Assembly (NCBI RefSeq): GCF_037971845.1
Contig: NZ_CP150227.1
Coordinates: forward strand, 3,286,001-3,350,000
Source of the DNA: Paenibacillus sp. FSL R5-0766
GTDB lineage: Bacteria > Bacillota > Bacilli > Paenibacillales > Paenibacillaceae
Direction of reading: 5' to 3'
Length of the DNA: 64,000 nt
The notes under the pieces were generated by a model that searched no databases, was not told the origin of the DNA, and worked only from the letters and a program-made list of their open reading frames with translations. The translations under genes were made by a program, and so were the position numbers. This document shows, piece by piece, positions 42,791 through 52,356 of this stretch (its first letter is position 1; each line of letters starts with the position of its first letter).

Positions 42791-43759
42791 CTATTTCATT
42801 GGAGTGTTATTAGAGCTTTGCACAGAACGTACACGATTGACTAAATAAATGCCAACCGACACGAACAGTAATGCGGCCAGATTTTTCAGTTCCAGAATCG
42901 TTTCCCCCAGGAATAACGCTGATAATAAAGCTCCAAATACAGGGATTAGGAAGTTATAGACAGACACTCTTCCGACCTTGTTGTACTTGAGAAGCATATT
43001 CCATAGACAAAATGCAACGGATGACAGCAAAGCCAGGTAGATTAAGTTACTGGTGGATTCCAGGGTGAAATGGGTGACCCGACCGCCGAGTGATAGACCT
43101 AACAGCGTAAGTACCAGTCCCCCGACGAATAAGCTGACACCTGTTATGATCAGAACATCGATGGTGGCGGTGAGACGTTTTGCGTAAAGGGCCGTAACAG
43201 AAAAAACAAGTGCTGCTATAATAACGAACCCTTCGCCTGTGAATGAAAAGGAAAAAGCAAGCAGATCCGTATGGAAGTTTACGATGATTACACCAACGAA
43301 TCCGAGCAAGCAACCAACGATCTTATTTCTGCTTAATTTGTCGTTTTTATAGATGAAATGGGCTAGAACAACACTAAAAAAGGTTGTAGTTGCGTTCATA
43401 ATGGAGCCTTTGACACCCGTCGTATTGGCTACGCCGACGTAGAAAAACATATATTGCAAACCCGTTTGCAATATACCTAGCATGATGAGGCTAGTCCACT
43501 GCGGCTTGGACAATTGGAGCTTCTCTTTTCTAACGATACGAGACAGGAGCAAGAGCAGCAAGCCCGCCAGTGTAAACCGGTATCCGGCAAATACATACTT
43601 GGAAGCAATATCTTCCGGCAGAATGTTAAATGCGATATATCCAAGTTTGATGGATGGGTACGCGCTTCCCCATAACAAGCAACACAGGCTTGCCACGAGC
43701 ATAACAAAAATGGGATCACTAAATTTACTCGGTTTCTCAAGGGTATTTCTCTCTATCAC
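42791..43759 (-). CDS. EamA-family (DMT superfamily) transporter
   Basis: 322 residues, ten membrane segments in two EamA repeats (first: L-L-W-G-S-A-Y-P near 30; second begins around residue 180). Members export amino acids, metabolites or drugs. The start is placed at GTG 43759, 10 bases after GAGGAG; an ATG six codons earlier would contain that ribosome binding site. Upstream, TACATATGTA (43786-43795) sits in an extended dyad and could be an operator. Substrate unknown. Confidence 0.85.
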   Translation of the reverse strand: MIERNTLEKPSKFSDPIFVMLVASLCCLLWGSAYPSIKLGYIAFNILPEDIASKYVFAGYRFTLAGLLLLLLSRIVRKEKLQLSKPQWTSLIMLGILQTGLQYMFFYVGVANTTGVKGSIMNATTTFFSVVLAHFIYKNDKLSRNKIVGCLLGFVGVIIVNFHTDLLAFSFSFTGEGFVIIAALVFSVTALYAKRLTATIDVLIITGVSLFVGGLVLTLLGLSLGGRVTHFTLESTSNLIYLALLSSVAFCLWNMLLKYNKVGRVSVYNFLIPVFGALLSALFLGETILELKNLAALLFVSVGIYLVNRVRSVQSSNNTPMK

Positions 43760-43918
43760 TTTCGATCTTCTCCTCACATTTCATGTACATATGTATGTAT
43801 GAATCTATTAATATCCTTCCTGACCATATCACATATCGCCAATGTTTGTAATGAAAATTAATGAACCGCTCTTCAATTGGTAAGATTATAAAGAAGGAAC
43901 GGTTCATGAGGGGCTTTG

Positions 43919-44050
43919 TTATAGATTCCTTTCTATAAAATCAAGATCGGATGCTTCCTTGCACAATCTTCTTAGTTCATTGATATGTTGTGCGATATCG
44001 CACGTATGTGTGTAATCCATATTTAGGTCAACATTGGAGGTAATAAAATG
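43919..44050 (-). pseudogene. Possible 3' remnant of an unrecognised gene
   Basis: A leftward frame ending at 43919 has a protein-like tail (H-I-N-E-L-R-R-L-C-K-E-A-S-D-L-D-F-I-E-R-N-L). A terminator-like inverted repeat follows (ATGAACCG...CGGTTCAT, 43860-43908). The frame extends rightward only by running antisense to the cupin remnant. Weak evidence. Confidence 0.25.
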
Positions 44051-44057
44051 GCTAAAC

Positions 44058-44196
44058 ATGAAGGTTAAAGATGGAATGATATTCCCGGTAGGAGAAAAAA
44101 ATGAAGCATTTGCGCAATATTTCATAGGAGATTGCTGATTCTTATGTTGATCTGGGTGCCATCGCTCTGAGTTTTAATCGAGTGGTGCCTCTTTAA
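44058..44196 (+). pseudogene. Cupin-protein remnant, frameshifted and truncated
   Basis: M-I-F-P-V-G-E-K-N-E-A-F-A-Q-Y-F-I-G-D resembles the first strand region of small cupin proteins, in which it is followed by S-Y-L-x-x-L and a His-rich barrel. Here a stop follows. The continuation D-S-Y-V-D-L-G-A-I-A-L-S appears in another frame and ends at 44196, without the metal-binding His residues. A ribosome binding site TTGGAGG precedes it. It is a dead fragment. Confidence 0.5.
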
Positions 44197-44297
44197 CGTC
44201 TATGAATTATAGACCTCCCTTACAGGTGAAAACCATGATATAGATGGATTACAGTGCACTTTATGTATACTTGGAGAAATTTCCAGAATGAAAACGC

Positions 44298-44346
44298 TTG
44301 TCAAATTGAAAATAATATGATAATTTAATGACTGTAACCGGTTACA
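44298..44346 (+). promoter_or_regulatory. rbs operon promoter and RbsR operator
   Basis: -35 TTGTCA (44298-44303), 17 bases, -10 TAATTT (44321-44326). The perfect 14-base palindrome TGTAACCGGTTACA (44333-44346) lies at the start point and is a typical LacI-family operator. A cre-like TGAAAACGCTTG overlaps the -35, hinting at catabolite control. Confidence 0.8.
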
Positions 44347-44364
44347 CATAGAGGAGAGCAACTT

Positions 44365-45354
44365 ATGACAACAATTAAAGACGTAGCTCAACTGGCTGGC
44401 GTATCTGTAGCCACCGTATCCAGGGTCATTAATGATAGAGGTTATGTTCATGCGGACACACGCAAGAAAGTGGAAGATGCTGTGAAGGCGCTTAACTTTT
44501 CGCCAAATGAAGTGGCACGCTCATTATATAAGCGTAAATCCAAACTGATTGGCCTGTTGTTGCCGGATATTACGAACCCTTACTTCCCGCAGTTGGCCCG
44601 CGGCGTAGAGGACCGGATGCAGGAGCAGGATTACAGACTGATATTCGGAAATAGTGATGAGGATGAACGGAAGGAGCAGGATTACATCCAGACGTTTATC
44701 CAGAACAACGTGGTCGGTGTGATCTCTTCAACGAACTACCCTCATTCTTCGATATATGAAAAACTGAAGATTCCCGTTGTGTTTCTGGACAGAACTTCAC
44801 TGGATCGTCCATCCGTGTATGCGGATGGCAGGGAAGGTGGAAGACTAGCTGCAAGGGAGATTATCAAACGCGGCAGTCGCCGGATCACAGTTATGCAGGG
44901 ACCGTCACAGATCAGACCCGCTCAGGATCGTTTTGAAGGGGCGATTGAAATCATCCGTGATGCTGGGTTAGACTACCGGGTAATCCAGACGACCTCATTT
45001 TCAATTAATGAGGCAAGTGTGTGGGCTGAAGAATTATTCAGGAAGTATGCGGATACAGACGGGGTCATTGCGAGCAATGATATCGCAGCCATGGCAGTAC
45101 TGCATGAGGCATCACGGATCGGAAGAAAGGTTCCTGATGACGTACAAGTGATTGGTTTCGATGATATTCCGATGAGCAGCCTGTTATCGCCGGCATTGTC
45201 CACCATCCATCAGCCAGCATACGAGATGGGAAGAGAAGCGGCGGGATTACTTATCCAGCTTGTGGAACAAGCTGCAATAGAGAATAAAAACATACAGTTG
45301 CCCGTGAGTTTCATCGAACGGGGCACTACGAGAAAGGTGAGATCAGATGGCTAA
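44365..45354 (+). CDS. rbsR: Ribose operon repressor RbsR (LacI family)
   Basis: 329 residues. The LacI helix-turn-helix is at the N-terminus (T-I-K-D-V-A-Q-L-A-G-V-S-V-A-T-V-S-R-V-I), followed by the hinge and a periplasmic-binding-like effector domain (V-I-G-F-D-D-I-P-M-S near 270). It represses the ribose genes until ribose binds. It is first gene of the operon and overlaps rbsK by 8 bases. A palindromic operator lies just upstream. Confidence 0.92.
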   Translation: MTTIKDVAQLAGVSVATVSRVINDRGYVHADTRKKVEDAVKALNFSPNEVARSLYKRKSKLIGLLLPDITNPYFPQLARGVEDRMQEQDYRLIFGNSDEDERKEQDYIQTFIQNNVVGVISSTNYPHSSIYEKLKIPVVFLDRTSLDRPSVYADGREGGRLAAREIIKRGSRRITVMQGPSQIRPAQDRFEGAIEIIRDAGLDYRVIQTTSFSINEASVWAEELFRKYADTDGVIASNDIAAMAVLHEASRIGRKVPDDVQVIGFDDIPMSSLLSPALSTIHQPAYEMGREAAGLLIQLVEQAAIENKNIQLPVSFIERGTTRKVRSDG

Positions 45355-46225
45355 AATATGTGTAATTGGAAGCAGTTCAATGGATCTGGTTGTTACTTCA
45401 TCAAGACGGCCGGGGGCGGGTGAAACCGTTCTTGGCGATAGCTTCAAAACGGTTCCTGGTGGCAAAGGAGCCAATCAGGCTGTTGCCGCTGCACGACTGG
45501 GTGCCGAGGTTGCGATGATCGGCCGGGTAGGCGACGATGCTTTTGGCAAAGATATTGTAGAGAACTTTAGAGCAAATGCTGTAAATACGCAAAATGTGAA
45601 ACCGGTTACACATTTAGAAAGTGGTACGGCTCATATCATTTTGGCAGAAGGTGATAATAGTATCGTAGTGGTTGAAGCGGCGAATCGGGAAGTCACTCCT
45701 GCATATGTCGATGAAGCAGCTGAAGTGATCCGCGATGCAGATATCGTATTAATTCAGCAGGAAATTCCGGAGGAAACGGTTGTGCATGTGAGTGCATTGT
45801 GTGCAGAACTCGGAACACCGCTGCTGCTTAATCCCGCTCCGGCGAGAACATTGCCGCAAGAAGTGATCGACAATGCCGCATATATCACGCCGAACGAGCA
45901 TGAAGCCGAGATTTTGTTTCAGGGCATGAGTCCTGCACAGGCATTACGTCAGTATCCTAACAAGTTGTTCATTACGGAGGGCAGTAAAGGTGTACGGTAC
46001 TTTGATGGCACTGACGAAATTCTAGTCCCAACTTATAAAGTTGAGGCTGTTGATACTACGGGGGCAGGGGATACGTTCAACGCCGCATTTGCAGTTGCTT
46101 TGGCTGAAGGAAAAGCGTTGCAAGAGAGTATACGCTTCGCCAATCGGGCTGCATCGTTGTCCGTCACCAAGTTTGGAGCGCAGGGCGGCATGCCGACGCG
46201 TGATGAAGTAGAGGAGAACTTGTAA
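45347..46225 (+). CDS. rbsK: Ribokinase RbsK
   Basis: 292 residues of the PfkB carbohydrate-kinase family, phosphorylating ribose at O5. The first signature is P-G-G-K-G-A-N-Q-A near 38. The second, [10 protein letters not shown] near 235, carries the catalytic Asp. It overlaps rbsR by 8 bases and rbsD by one (ATGA-type junction), so translation is coupled. Confidence 0.95.
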   Translation: MAKICVIGSSSMDLVVTSSRRPGAGETVLGDSFKTVPGGKGANQAVAAARLGAEVAMIGRVGDDAFGKDIVENFRANAVNTQNVKPVTHLESGTAHIILAEGDNSIVVVEAANREVTPAYVDEAAEVIRDADIVLIQQEIPEETVVHVSALCAELGTPLLLNPAPARTLPQEVIDNAAYITPNEHEAEILFQGMSPAQALRQYPNKLFITEGSKGVRYFDGTDEILVPTYKVEAVDTTGAGDTFNAAFAVALAEGKALQESIRFANRAASLSVTKFGAQGGMPTRDEVEENL

Positions 46226-46626
46226 TGAAAAGAAATGGCATGTTGAATAGTCACATTTCCAAGATTTTGTCTGATCTGGGCCATACGGACATGATTGCGA
46301 TTGCGGATGCAGGTCTGCCGGTACCGGACGGGGTACTCAAAATCGATCTGGCCCTCAAACTGGGAACACCAAGTTTTCGCGAAGTGGTGGAAGCGATCGC
46401 TGAAGATATGGTCATTGAGAAAGTCATTGTGGCTGAAGAGATTTGCGAAGGCAATCCCGTAGCCATGCAATTCATCACAGAGAAATTCGGGGTAGAAGCA
46501 ATTGATGCTTCCGTCAGCCACGAACAATTCAAAGCATTAACACGGCAGGTGAAAGCTGTTATCCGCACAGGTGAAGCCACACCCTATGCCAATTGCATTT
46601 TACAATCGGGAGTCCATTTCGGTTAA
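46225..46626 (+). CDS. rbsD: D-ribose pyranase RbsD
   Basis: 133 residues, the family's usual length. It interconverts the pyranose and furanose forms of ribose so that the kinase can use the sugar. The conserved His of G-H-T-D is near residue 20 (L-N-S-H and L-G-H-T-D both present), and the C-terminal Y-A-N-C-I-L motif is intact. It starts on the last base of rbsK. Confidence 0.93.
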   Translation: MKRNGMLNSHISKILSDLGHTDMIAIADAGLPVPDGVLKIDLALKLGTPSFREVVEAIAEDMVIEKVIVAEEICEGNPVAMQFITEKFGVEAIDASVSHEQFKALTRQVKAVIRTGEATPYANCILQSGVHFG

Positions 46627-46640
46627 AAGGAGGTTGCGTA

Positions 46641-48122
46641 ATGCACATTCAGATGCAAGACATTCATAAAGCGTTTGGAACGAACCAGGTGCTGAGCGGA
46701 GTGGATTTTGAACTAAAGGATGGTGAAGTTCATGCCCTAATGGGGGAGAATGGAGCCGGCAAATCCACACTGATGAACATTCTGATTGGTCTTCATCAGC
46801 GTGATCAGGGAACCATCACCATAGACGGAGAAGAAAACTATTTTGCAAGTCCAAAGGAAGCCGAGAAACTGGGTATCACTTTCATACATCAGGAGCTGAA
46901 CGTATGGCCTGAAATGACTGTGCTGGATAATCTCTTTATTGGAAAGGAACTGACATCATCCATCGGGTTGCTTAATACAAGACAAATGAAAGCGCTCGCC
47001 AAAGAACAGTTCGCTAAACTTTCTGTAGACATACCAATGGAACGTCCTGCGGGAGAGTGCTCTGTCGGGCAGCAACAGATGATCGAGATTGCCAAAGCAC
47101 TAATGACTGATGCCAAGGTCATCATTATGGACGAGCCAACAGCAGCACTTACGGAACGCGAGATTCAGAAGCTGTTTGGTGTAATCAGCTCGCTGAAAAA
47201 GGAAGGCGTATCCATCGTGTATATTTCTCACCGAATGGAGGAGATATTTACGATCTGTGACCGGATTACCATCATGCGTGACGGTAGAACGGTAGACACG
47301 CAGGCTATTCCACAAACAAGTTTTGATGAAGTGGTTCGGAAAATGGTAGGTCGTGAACTGACTGAGCGTTATCCTGTCCGGAATCCTTCTTATGGTGAAG
47401 TTGTTCTGGAAGTAAGGAATGCAAGCAGCAAAGGGTTGTTCGAGAATATTAACTTCACCGTGAGAGCGGGAGAAATCCTTGGTTTCTCAGGACTTATGGG
47501 TTCTGGACGAACAGAGATCATGAGAACCATCTTTGGTTTGGATACGTTGGATAGCGGTGAAATCTTCATCCGCGGCAAAAAAGCGAACATTCGTAAACCG
47601 GCAGATGCAGTGAAACATGGAATCGGGTTCATTACAGAAGACCGCAAGGATGAAGGGCTGGTATTAGACTTCTCCATTCGCGAGAATATGGCGTTGCCAA
47701 ATCTGTTCAGTTTCTCAAGCAAAGGTTTCATCTCAGCTTCAAAAGAACAAGACTTCGTAGATACACTGATCAAACGTCTACAGATCAAAACGCAATCCTC
47801 CGAGACGGCGGCAAGGAATCTATCCGGGGGGAACCAGCAGAAGGTGGTTATCGCGAAATGGGTTGGTATCGGACCAAGCGTACTTATCCTGGATGAACCT
47901 ACCCGCGGAGTGGATGTCGGGGCGAAGCGCGAAATCTATGAATTGATGAATGAACTGACTGACCGCGGCGTTGCAATCATCATGGTATCGTCGGAGCTGC
48001 CTGAAGTGCTTGGCATGAGCGACCGGATCGCGGTTGTGCATGAGGGACACATCAGTGGCGAGGTTGCAAGGGAAGTAGCAACACAAGAACACATTATGAC
48101 ATTGGCCACAGGGGGACAGTGA
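46641..48122 (+). CDS. rbsA: Ribose ABC transporter ATPase RbsA
   Basis: 493 residues with two ABC domains in tandem. The first has Walker [10 protein letters not shown] near 36, signature C-S-V-G-Q-Q-Q and Walker B I-I-M-D-E-P-T. The second has the degenerate P-loop G-L-M-G-S-G-R-T-E, usual for this family, with signature L-S-G-G-N-Q-Q-K and I-L-D-E-P-T. The ATG at 46641 follows AAAAGGAGG; the frame before it has no site. It energises ribose import with RbsC. Confidence 0.95.
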   Translation: MHIQMQDIHKAFGTNQVLSGVDFELKDGEVHALMGENGAGKSTLMNILIGLHQRDQGTITIDGEENYFASPKEAEKLGITFIHQELNVWPEMTVLDNLFIGKELTSSIGLLNTRQMKALAKEQFAKLSVDIPMERPAGECSVGQQQMIEIAKALMTDAKVIIMDEPTAALTEREIQKLFGVISSLKKEGVSIVYISHRMEEIFTICDRITIMRDGRTVDTQAIPQTSFDEVVRKMVGRELTERYPVRNPSYGEVVLEVRNASSKGLFENINFTVRAGEILGFSGLMGSGRTEIMRTIFGLDTLDSGEIFIRGKKANIRKPADAVKHGIGFITEDRKDEGLVLDFSIRENMALPNLFSFSSKGFISASKEQDFVDTLIKRLQIKTQSSETAARNLSGGNQQKVVIAKWVGIGPSVLILDEPTRGVDVGAKREIYELMNELTDRGVAIIMVSSELPEVLGMSDRIAVVHEGHISGEVAREVATQEHIMTLATGGQ

Positions 48123-48123
48123 T

Positions 48124-49095
48124 ATGACAACAATGCAGGAAAACAAAACGGCTAAAAGCGGATTCCGTTTCTCAAACGTGATACAAAAATTGGGACCGCT
48201 GCTTGGCTTAATCATTCTTATTCTCATCGTATCGGTGTTGAATCCAAGTTTCTTGGAACCGCTTAATATCTTGAATTTATTGCGTCAAGTCTCGATTAAT
48301 GCGCTGATTGCCTTTGGTATGACGTTTGTTATCCTGACGGGTGGAATTGATCTGTCGGTCGGCTCAATCTTGGCTTTATCCAGTGCTTTTGTAGCAAACA
48401 TGATGTTGTCCGGCCTGGATCCGATCTTGTCCATCATTATTGGTGTAGCACTCGGTGGTGTCATGGGTATGGTGAACGGACTGATGATTACCAAAGGTAA
48501 AATGGCTCCGTTTATCGCTACACTTGCTACCATGACGATATTCAGAGGACTGACGTTGGTGTACACCAATGGTAATCCAATTACAGGACTCGGGGATAAC
48601 TTGTTGTTCCAATTGTTCGGCCGCGGTTACCTGCTGGGCATTCCAGTACCTGCAATCACGATGCTGATTACCTTCATGATTCTGTGGATTGTTTTGCATA
48701 AAACGGCTTTTGGGCGCAAAACGTACGCCATCGGTGGTAATGAGAAAGCTTCCATTATCTCGGGTATCAAAGTTAATCGCGTGAAAATTATGATCTACTC
48801 CCTGACAGGTATGCTCGCTGCTCTGGCAGGTGCAATTCTGACATCGCGTTTGAATTCAGCGCAACCAACGGCAGGAACATCCTACGAGCTGGATGCAATC
48901 GCAGCAGTTGTATTGGGTGGTACAAGTCTGGCTGGAGGACGTGGACGCATCGTTGGTACACTGATCGGTGTTCTGATTATCGGCGTGTTGAATAACGGAT
49001 TGAACTTGCTTGAAGTAAACTCATTTTATCAAATGGTTGTAAAAGGTATCGTTATTGCCATTGCCGTCCTGCTGGACCGCAAGAAAACAGCATAA
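48124..49095 (+). CDS. rbsC: Ribose ABC transporter permease RbsC
   Basis: 323 residues, about ten membrane segments. It has F-V-I-L-T-G-G-I-D-L-S-V-G-S near 60 and the ATPase-contact G-G-N-E-K-A-S-I-I-S-G-I near 205, both typical of RbsC. GGGGGA precedes the ATG, which lies one base after the rbsA stop. Confidence 0.95.
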   Translation: MTTMQENKTAKSGFRFSNVIQKLGPLLGLIILILIVSVLNPSFLEPLNILNLLRQVSINALIAFGMTFVILTGGIDLSVGSILALSSAFVANMMLSGLDPILSIIIGVALGGVMGMVNGLMITKGKMAPFIATLATMTIFRGLTLVYTNGNPITGLGDNLLFQLFGRGYLLGIPVPAITMLITFMILWIVLHKTAFGRKTYAIGGNEKASIISGIKVNRVKIMIYSLTGMLAALAGAILTSRLNSAQPTAGTSYELDAIAAVVLGGTSLAGGRGRIVGTLIGVLIIGVLNNGLNLLEVNSFYQMVVKGIVIAIAVLLDRKKTA

Positions 49096-49109
49096 GGAGA
49101 GAAGCGAAT

Positions 49110-50042
49110 ATGAAAAAGTGGACTGTAACACTCATAAGTATGCTGATGATCATCGTTCTGGCCGGGTGCTCTCTGGAGCCACCAGAATGGGCTAAACCAA
49201 ACCCTAACAAAAGTAACGGACAGAAGAAAATAGGTTTGTCGATATCTACACTGAACAATCCATTCTTTGTATCACTAAAGGACGGGGTCATGGCTGAAGC
49301 CAAAAAACAGGGAATACAGGTCATCGTGGTGGATGCACAGAACGATTCGGCCAAACAAACCAATGATGTGGATGATCTCATTCAGCAAGGCGTTAGTGCA
49401 CTGCTAATTAACCCTGCGGACTCTGCAGCGATCTCCACAGCGGTTCAATCCGCTAATAGTGTGGGCATTCCTGTAATTACGCTGGATCGCTCCGCCGATA
49501 AAGGCGAAGTGGCGGCACTAGTGGCATCGGATAACGTTAAAGGTGGACGCATGGCAGCTGAATACTTTGTTGAACAACTGGGTGAGGGAGCAAAAGTCAT
49601 TGAACTTGAGGGTGTGCCTGGCGCTTCCGCAACAAGAGAACGGGGTAAAGGTTTCCACGAAGTGGCTGACAAGCAACTTGATGTGGTTTCCAAACAGTCT
49701 GCTGATTTCGATCGGTCCAAAGGATTAAATGTCATGGAGAACTTGCTACAGGGTAATCCTGACGTGCAAGCGGTATTTGCCCATAATGACGAGATGGCAC
49801 TTGGTGCAATTGAAGCGATTCAAAGCTCAGGTAAAGACATTCCGGTCATCGGATTCGATGGTAATGATGATGCAATCAAATCCATTCAGGATGGGAAATT
49901 GACGGCAACAGTCGCTCAGCAGCCTATACTGATTGGCCAACTGGCGCTGCAAGCAGCTCTGGATGTGCTCAGTGGCAAGCAGGTGGAGTCATCGATTCCC
50001 GCTGAATTGAAGCTGGTAACCAAGGAAAATGTGAATGAGTAA
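49110..50042 (+). CDS. rbsB: Ribose-binding lipoprotein RbsB
   Basis: 310 residues. The signal peptide ends in the lipobox V-L-A-G-C near residue 20. The periplasmic-binding type 4 domain follows (I-G-L-S-I-S-T-L-N-N-P-F-F near 46; I-G-F-D-G-N-D-D-A near 245). It binds extracellular ribose for the RbsAC importer. It is last gene of the rbsRKDACB operon and is closed by a terminator. Confidence 0.95.
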   Translation: MKKWTVTLISMLMIIVLAGCSLEPPEWAKPNPNKSNGQKKIGLSISTLNNPFFVSLKDGVMAEAKKQGIQVIVVDAQNDSAKQTNDVDDLIQQGVSALLINPADSAAISTAVQSANSVGIPVITLDRSADKGEVAALVASDNVKGGRMAAEYFVEQLGEGAKVIELEGVPGASATRERGKGFHEVADKQLDVVSKQSADFDRSKGLNVMENLLQGNPDVQAVFAHNDEMALGAIEAIQSSGKDIPVIGFDGNDDAIKSIQDGKLTATVAQQPILIGQLALQAALDVLSGKQVESSIPAELKLVTKENVNE

Positions 50043-50090
50043 ATCATCATAAAACATGTATCTTCTTGGACATGAACATAGAACTAAACC

Positions 50091-50116
50091 AAGCCGCTAA
50101 TTTAGCGGCTTTTTTC
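50091..50116 (+). terminator. Terminator of the rbs operon
   Basis: AAGCCGCTAA pairs with TTAGCGGCTT, followed by T. Same sequence type as the terminators at 41279 and 42741. Confidence 0.9.
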
Positions 50117-50198
50117 ATTTTGGAAGAAGCGTGTGGACATCACATCAATCAGATTATTGACTTTTAAAAGCATATTAAAGGTGCCCCAATTGAATTAA

Positions 50199-50273
50199 AG
50201 TCCACTTTGTCTTTTTGGACTGCTCAAAATAGCATTTTTGGATATGTATATCCAATCCATGCGTTGCTATACT
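50199..50273 (+). promoter_or_regulatory. Control region of the yggS-benE-glyA cluster
   Basis: Contains AGTCCA (50199-50204) with TGGACT (50216-50221), then TTGGATAT-GT-ATATCCAA (50238-50255), an 8-base-arm dyad, and -10 TATACT (50268-50273) with no good -35 at the proper distance. A poor -35 with dyads upstream suggests an activator; the MocR protein at 54406 is a candidate. Confidence 0.45.
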
Positions 50274-50322
50274 AGCATGACGTTCTACACAGTCTTCACA
50301 ACATAAGGAGGAGCTAATCTCA

Positions 50323-50346
50323 TTGATTCATTCCTGTTCGGAATAG
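50323..50346 (+). other. Possible 7-codon leader ORF
   Basis: AAGGAGGAG (50305-50313), the strongest ribosome binding site in this leader, is followed 9 bases later by a TTG-started frame of seven codons (M-I-H-S-C-S-E) ending eight bases before the first possible start of the yggS gene. A small hairpin ATTCC/GGAAT overlaps it. Function not shown. Confidence 0.3.
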
Positions 50347-50362
50347 AAAGAAGGTGGCTGAC

Positions 50363-51106
50363 ATGAAACATCTAGTAGAAGAAAATCTTCAAGCTGTAAG
50401 ACAGCAAATGGCATTGGCCTGCCAGGCTTCAGGTCGCAACATCGAGGACATCAAGTTGTTGCTCGCGACCAAAACGGTACCGCTTGAGAAATTACAAATA
50501 GCTATTCAAGCAGGTGAGGTCCTGTTTGGAGAAAACAAAGCTCAAGAACTCCGAGACAAATTCCCACTCATGGAACAAAGCAAACAGGTGGAATGGCATT
50601 TTATCGGACATCTGCAAACAAATAAAGTAAAGGACGTTGTTAAATATGTTACTCTCATCCATTCCGTAGATCGTCTGAAACTGGGTCAAGCGTTACATAA
50701 CCAGCTTCTCAAAGAGAATAAGACCTTAGATATTCTTGTGCAAATTAATACGTCCTACGAAGAAAGTAAATTTGGTGCCTCTCCAGAAACAGCCGTTGAG
50801 CTTGTAGAACAGTTGTCTCAATTCGAGACATTAAATGTGAAAGGTTTAATGACCATTGGAAAACTGAATGCGACAAACGAAGAAACACGACATTGTTTTC
50901 GATTGTTAAACCAGATCCGTACACAGATTAAAGAGAAAAATATTCCACGCGTAGAAATGGATATTTTATCGATGGGTATGTCTGGTGACTTCCAGGTCGC
51001 CATTGAAGAAGGAGCTACAATGATACGTGTAGGGACAAGTGTATTTGGTCAACGCTACTTACCGGATGAGTATTACTGGAATGAAAACACACGCATCGAT
51101 GATTAA
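50363..51106 (+). CDS. YggS-family PLP homeostasis protein
   Basis: 247 residues with an alanine-racemase N-terminal fold. The PLP-binding Lys is K37 in L-A-T-K-T-V. H-F-I-G-H-L-Q-T-N-K near 80, G-L-M-T-I-G and S-M-G-M-S-G-D-F are family hallmarks. These proteins bind pyridoxal phosphate without a known reaction and buffer its supply. The ATG at 50363 follows AAGAAGGTGG; a GTG at 50354 is in frame. It is first gene of a tight three-gene run with a BenE-type transporter and glyA, a PLP enzyme. It is a second-type context for YggS, which is usually near cell-division genes. Confidence 0.88.
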   Translation: MKHLVEENLQAVRQQMALACQASGRNIEDIKLLLATKTVPLEKLQIAIQAGEVLFGENKAQELRDKFPLMEQSKQVEWHFIGHLQTNKVKDVVKYVTLIHSVDRLKLGQALHNQLLKENKTLDILVQINTSYEESKFGASPETAVELVEQLSQFETLNVKGLMTIGKLNATNEETRHCFRLLNQIRTQIKEKNIPRVEMDILSMGMSGDFQVAIEEGATMIRVGTSVFGQRYLPDEYYWNENTRIDD

Positions 51107-51125
51107 GTGAGAGGTAGTGTTAAAT

Positions 51126-52331
51126 ATGAAGACAGCATCCCCTTCGTTACGTGGCCGCGATTTGATATCGCCGCTTATAGCCGCTTTAATATCCGTAATT
51201 GTTAATTACGGGGGTACGTTTATTCTTGTTTTTCAAGCTGCAAAAGTCGCTGGTTTAAGCCCGGAAATGACCGCTTCCTGGATTTGGTCCATCTCGATTG
51301 GGGTAGGAGTAACAGGAATTTGGCTCAGTTATCGATATAAGGAACCGATTATTACAGCCTGGTCTACACCGGGTGTGGCGTTTCTCGTTTCAGCATTAGC
51401 GGTAACCCCTTATCCAGAAGCTATTGGCGCTTACATGATTTCAGCAGTCGGATTTATTATTTTAGGTTTGTCAGGCATGTTTGAACGTTTCGTTCGACTT
51501 ATTCCCCCAGGCATCGCCTCCGGATTGTTAGCCGGTATTTTGCTACAGTTTGGTATTTCGGCCTTTGGCGGGGCGAAGGTAGATCCTTTGCTTGTGATTG
51601 TACTGTTTGCAGGCTATATCGTGCTAAGAAGGTTTACTTCCCGTTACGCCATTGTTGGCATATTGGCAATTGGTTTGATTTATTTGATATGCATGGGGAA
51701 AACAGACTTCAGTACGATCCAATTGGCTGTAGCATCGCCTGTATTTGTTGTTCCAGCATTTTCGTTAAATGCTTTACTTGGCGTAGCGCTACCACTGATC
51801 ATTATTACCTTGACAGGGCAGTATATGCCCGGAATGCTTGTTCTGCGTAATGATGGATTCAAGACAAGTGCCAATCCTATTTTAGCTGTAACAGGTTTGG
51901 GTTCGCTTCTTGCAGCCCCATTCGGATCACATGCTTTTAATGTGGCAGCTATTACAGCAGCGATTTGTACAGGAAAGGATGCACATGAGGATTCAACCAA
52001 ACGTTATATTGCAGGTATTGCTTGTGGTGTTTTTTATATTTTTGTCGGCATTTTTGGCGTAACATTGGCTGCCCTGTTTTTGATTCTTCCTGCTACCTTT
52101 ATTGCAACATTAGCGGGATTAGCCTTACTTGGAACGATCGGTGGCAGTCTTGCCAATGCATTAACGGACCCTAAGGGACGTGAAACTGCATTGATTACGT
52201 TTTTGGCGACAGCAGCGAATGTGACTTTGCTTGGTGTGGGTGGTGCATTTTGGGGACTGTTTGCAGGAATGATGGCACATCTACTGATGAATAGTAAATT
52301 TCCCAAAAAACAACTTGGAACGAATAAATAA
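51126..52331 (+). CDS. BenE-family transporter (benzoate/H+ symporter family)
   Basis: 401 residues, about 12 membrane segments of the NCS2/SulP-like fold. It resembles E. coli YdcO and Acinetobacter BenE ([14 protein letters not shown] near 120; G-Q-Y-M-P-G-M near 230; A-P-F-G-S-H-A-F-N near 265). No benzoate catabolic gene is present. Between a PLP-binding protein and a PLP enzyme, a role in uptake of a B6 vitamer or an amino acid is a reasonable guess. GAGAGG precedes the ATG by 11 bases. Confidence 0.87.
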   Translation: MKTASPSLRGRDLISPLIAALISVIVNYGGTFILVFQAAKVAGLSPEMTASWIWSISIGVGVTGIWLSYRYKEPIITAWSTPGVAFLVSALAVTPYPEAIGAYMISAVGFIILGLSGMFERFVRLIPPGIASGLLAGILLQFGISAFGGAKVDPLLVIVLFAGYIVLRRFTSRYAIVGILAIGLIYLICMGKTDFSTIQLAVASPVFVVPAFSLNALLGVALPLIIITLTGQYMPGMLVLRNDGFKTSANPILAVTGLGSLLAAPFGSHAFNVAAITAAICTGKDAHEDSTKRYIAGIACGVFYIFVGIFGVTLAALFLILPATFIATLAGLALLGTIGGSLANALTDPKGRETALITFLATAANVTLLGVGGAFWGLFAGMMAHLLMNSKFPKKQLGTNK

Positions 52332-52356
52332 CCGTAATATTGAGAGGAAGATGTTC

